Source of the DNA: an uncultured Eubacteriales bacterium
GTDB lineage: Bacteria > Bacillota > Clostridia > Oscillospirales > Acutalibacteraceae
Direction: 5' to 3'
Length of the DNA: 6,739 nucleotides
Assembly: GCA_934465125.1 (NCBI GenBank)
Contig: CAKSKO010000066.1
Coordinates: 1 to 6,739, forward strand
Shown: piece by piece, positions 6,358 to 6,739 of the stretch
Numbering within the stretch: the first letter of the stretch is position 1
Layout: every line of letters starts with the position of its first letter
Position numbers and translations under genes: made by a program
Notes under the pieces: generated by a model
What the model was told of the DNA's origin: nothing
What the model saw: the letters and a program-made list of their open reading frames with translations, nothing else
The model's database searches: none

Positions 6358-6739
6358 TTACGATAAATTATCATTCATTCCGCCAGTCATATACTCTGGC
6401 ATAAAATAGGAGTGACTGTCTTGTGAAACAACTGATAGATTTAGCGTTCCTTTTTCCTGAGGACCCAATCGTGTTGTAAGAATTGTAACGGCAGTTTGAA
6501 GTTTATAATCGAGATCCTCTGCATTTCCCAATACGATTTTAATTCTATTCTGATATAGGAGCGTAAGATTTGATAAATCTGTCAGATCAATCTCATCGAT
6601 CTCCTTTAACCCATTTTTCCTCGTCTCCTCCGAAACACTGTGAAGCACTTGCTTTACACCATCGTTTTTAAAGGAAAGTGTATCTGCAAGCTCTATGTTT
6701 TCTACCTCAATCCCTTTGATGATCGGTACTCCTTCAATC
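6358..6739 (-). CDS. ftsQ: Cell division protein FtsQ/DivIB, C-terminal part (cut by window edge)
   Basis: The frame is open from the right edge of the window, beginning with IEGVPIIKGIEV, to TAA at 6358-6360, giving about 126 residues of the C-terminus. FtsQ/DivIB is a single-pass membrane protein of the divisome whose extracytoplasmic beta domain scaffolds the FtsL/FtsB (DivIC) partners. The visible part matches that domain: a GVPxIxG strand, then IDEIDLTDLSNL, the turn LLYQNRIKIVLGNAEDLDYKL, and EKGTLNLS, followed by a short polar tail with MPEY. The POTRA domain, membrane helix and start lie outside the window. A GTG at 6646-6648 is an internal codon, not the start. ftsZ follows 194 bp downstream in the same direction, which supports the assignment. 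I see no clear terminator after it, so readthrough into ftsZ is possible. Confidence 0.85.
   Translation of the reverse strand, partial: IEGVPIIKGIEVENIELADTLSFKNDGVKQVLHSVSEETRKNGLKEIDEIDLTDLSNLTLLYQNRIKIVLGNAEDLDYKLQTAVTILTTRLGPQEKGTLNLSVVSQDSHSYFMPEYMTGGMNDNLS

Overview
This window reads as a chromosomal housekeeping segment of a Gram-positive Firmicute, most likely class Clostridia and perhaps an Oscillospiraceae/Ruminococcaceae-like gut anaerobe. The evidence is moderate GC with AT-rich intergenic gaps, strong AGGAGG-type ribosome binding sites, frequent TTG/GTG starts, a DivIB-type FtsQ next to ftsZ, and a CCA-encoding tRNA-Val. The taxon is inferred from protein style, not from a marker search. 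I see no phage, transposon, CRISPR or defence genes.

Layout, right to left on the minus strand. The right edge holds the 3' end of ftsQ/divIB (6358-6739, cut by the window). A 194-bp AT-rich gap with a candidate promoter follows, then complete ftsZ (4988-6163). No ftsA lies between ftsQ and ftsZ, and the FtsZ C-terminal tip is not the usual DIPxFLR peptide. A 187-bp gap between ftsZ and the tRNA (4802-4987) holds three hairpins followed by T-tracts. Two of them are near-copies of each other. The third can also serve as the ftsZ terminator because the tRNA and ftsZ are convergent.

In the middle, a plus-strand tRNA-Val(GAC) at 4726-4801 is transcribed divergently from a minus-strand cluster, ruvC-ruvA-ruvB-glmM-methyltransferase (4559 down to 40). 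The 166 bp between the tRNA and the ruvC start hold two convincing sigma-A-type promoters, one for each direction. ruvC, ruvA and ruvB are 3-9 bp apart, with ribosome binding sites inside the ends of the upstream genes. glmM follows after 113 bp without a clear terminator, and the methyltransferase starts 15 bp after glmM.

Functionally, RuvA and RuvB form the Holliday-junction branch-migration motor and RuvC is the resolvase, so the three make up the whole RuvABC resolvasome. GlmM makes glucosamine-1-phosphate, the precursor of UDP-GlcNAc and hence of peptidoglycan. FtsQ/DivIB and FtsZ belong to the divisome. The last gene is a conserved SAM-dependent methyltransferase, probably acting on RNA, with unknown target. 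All complete proteins look full length with intact key residues. The points worth a second look are the FtsZ tip with no adjacent ftsA, the duplicated terminator, the non-ATG starts, the glmM context and the orphan methyltransferase. I find no convincing sign of an undescribed system.
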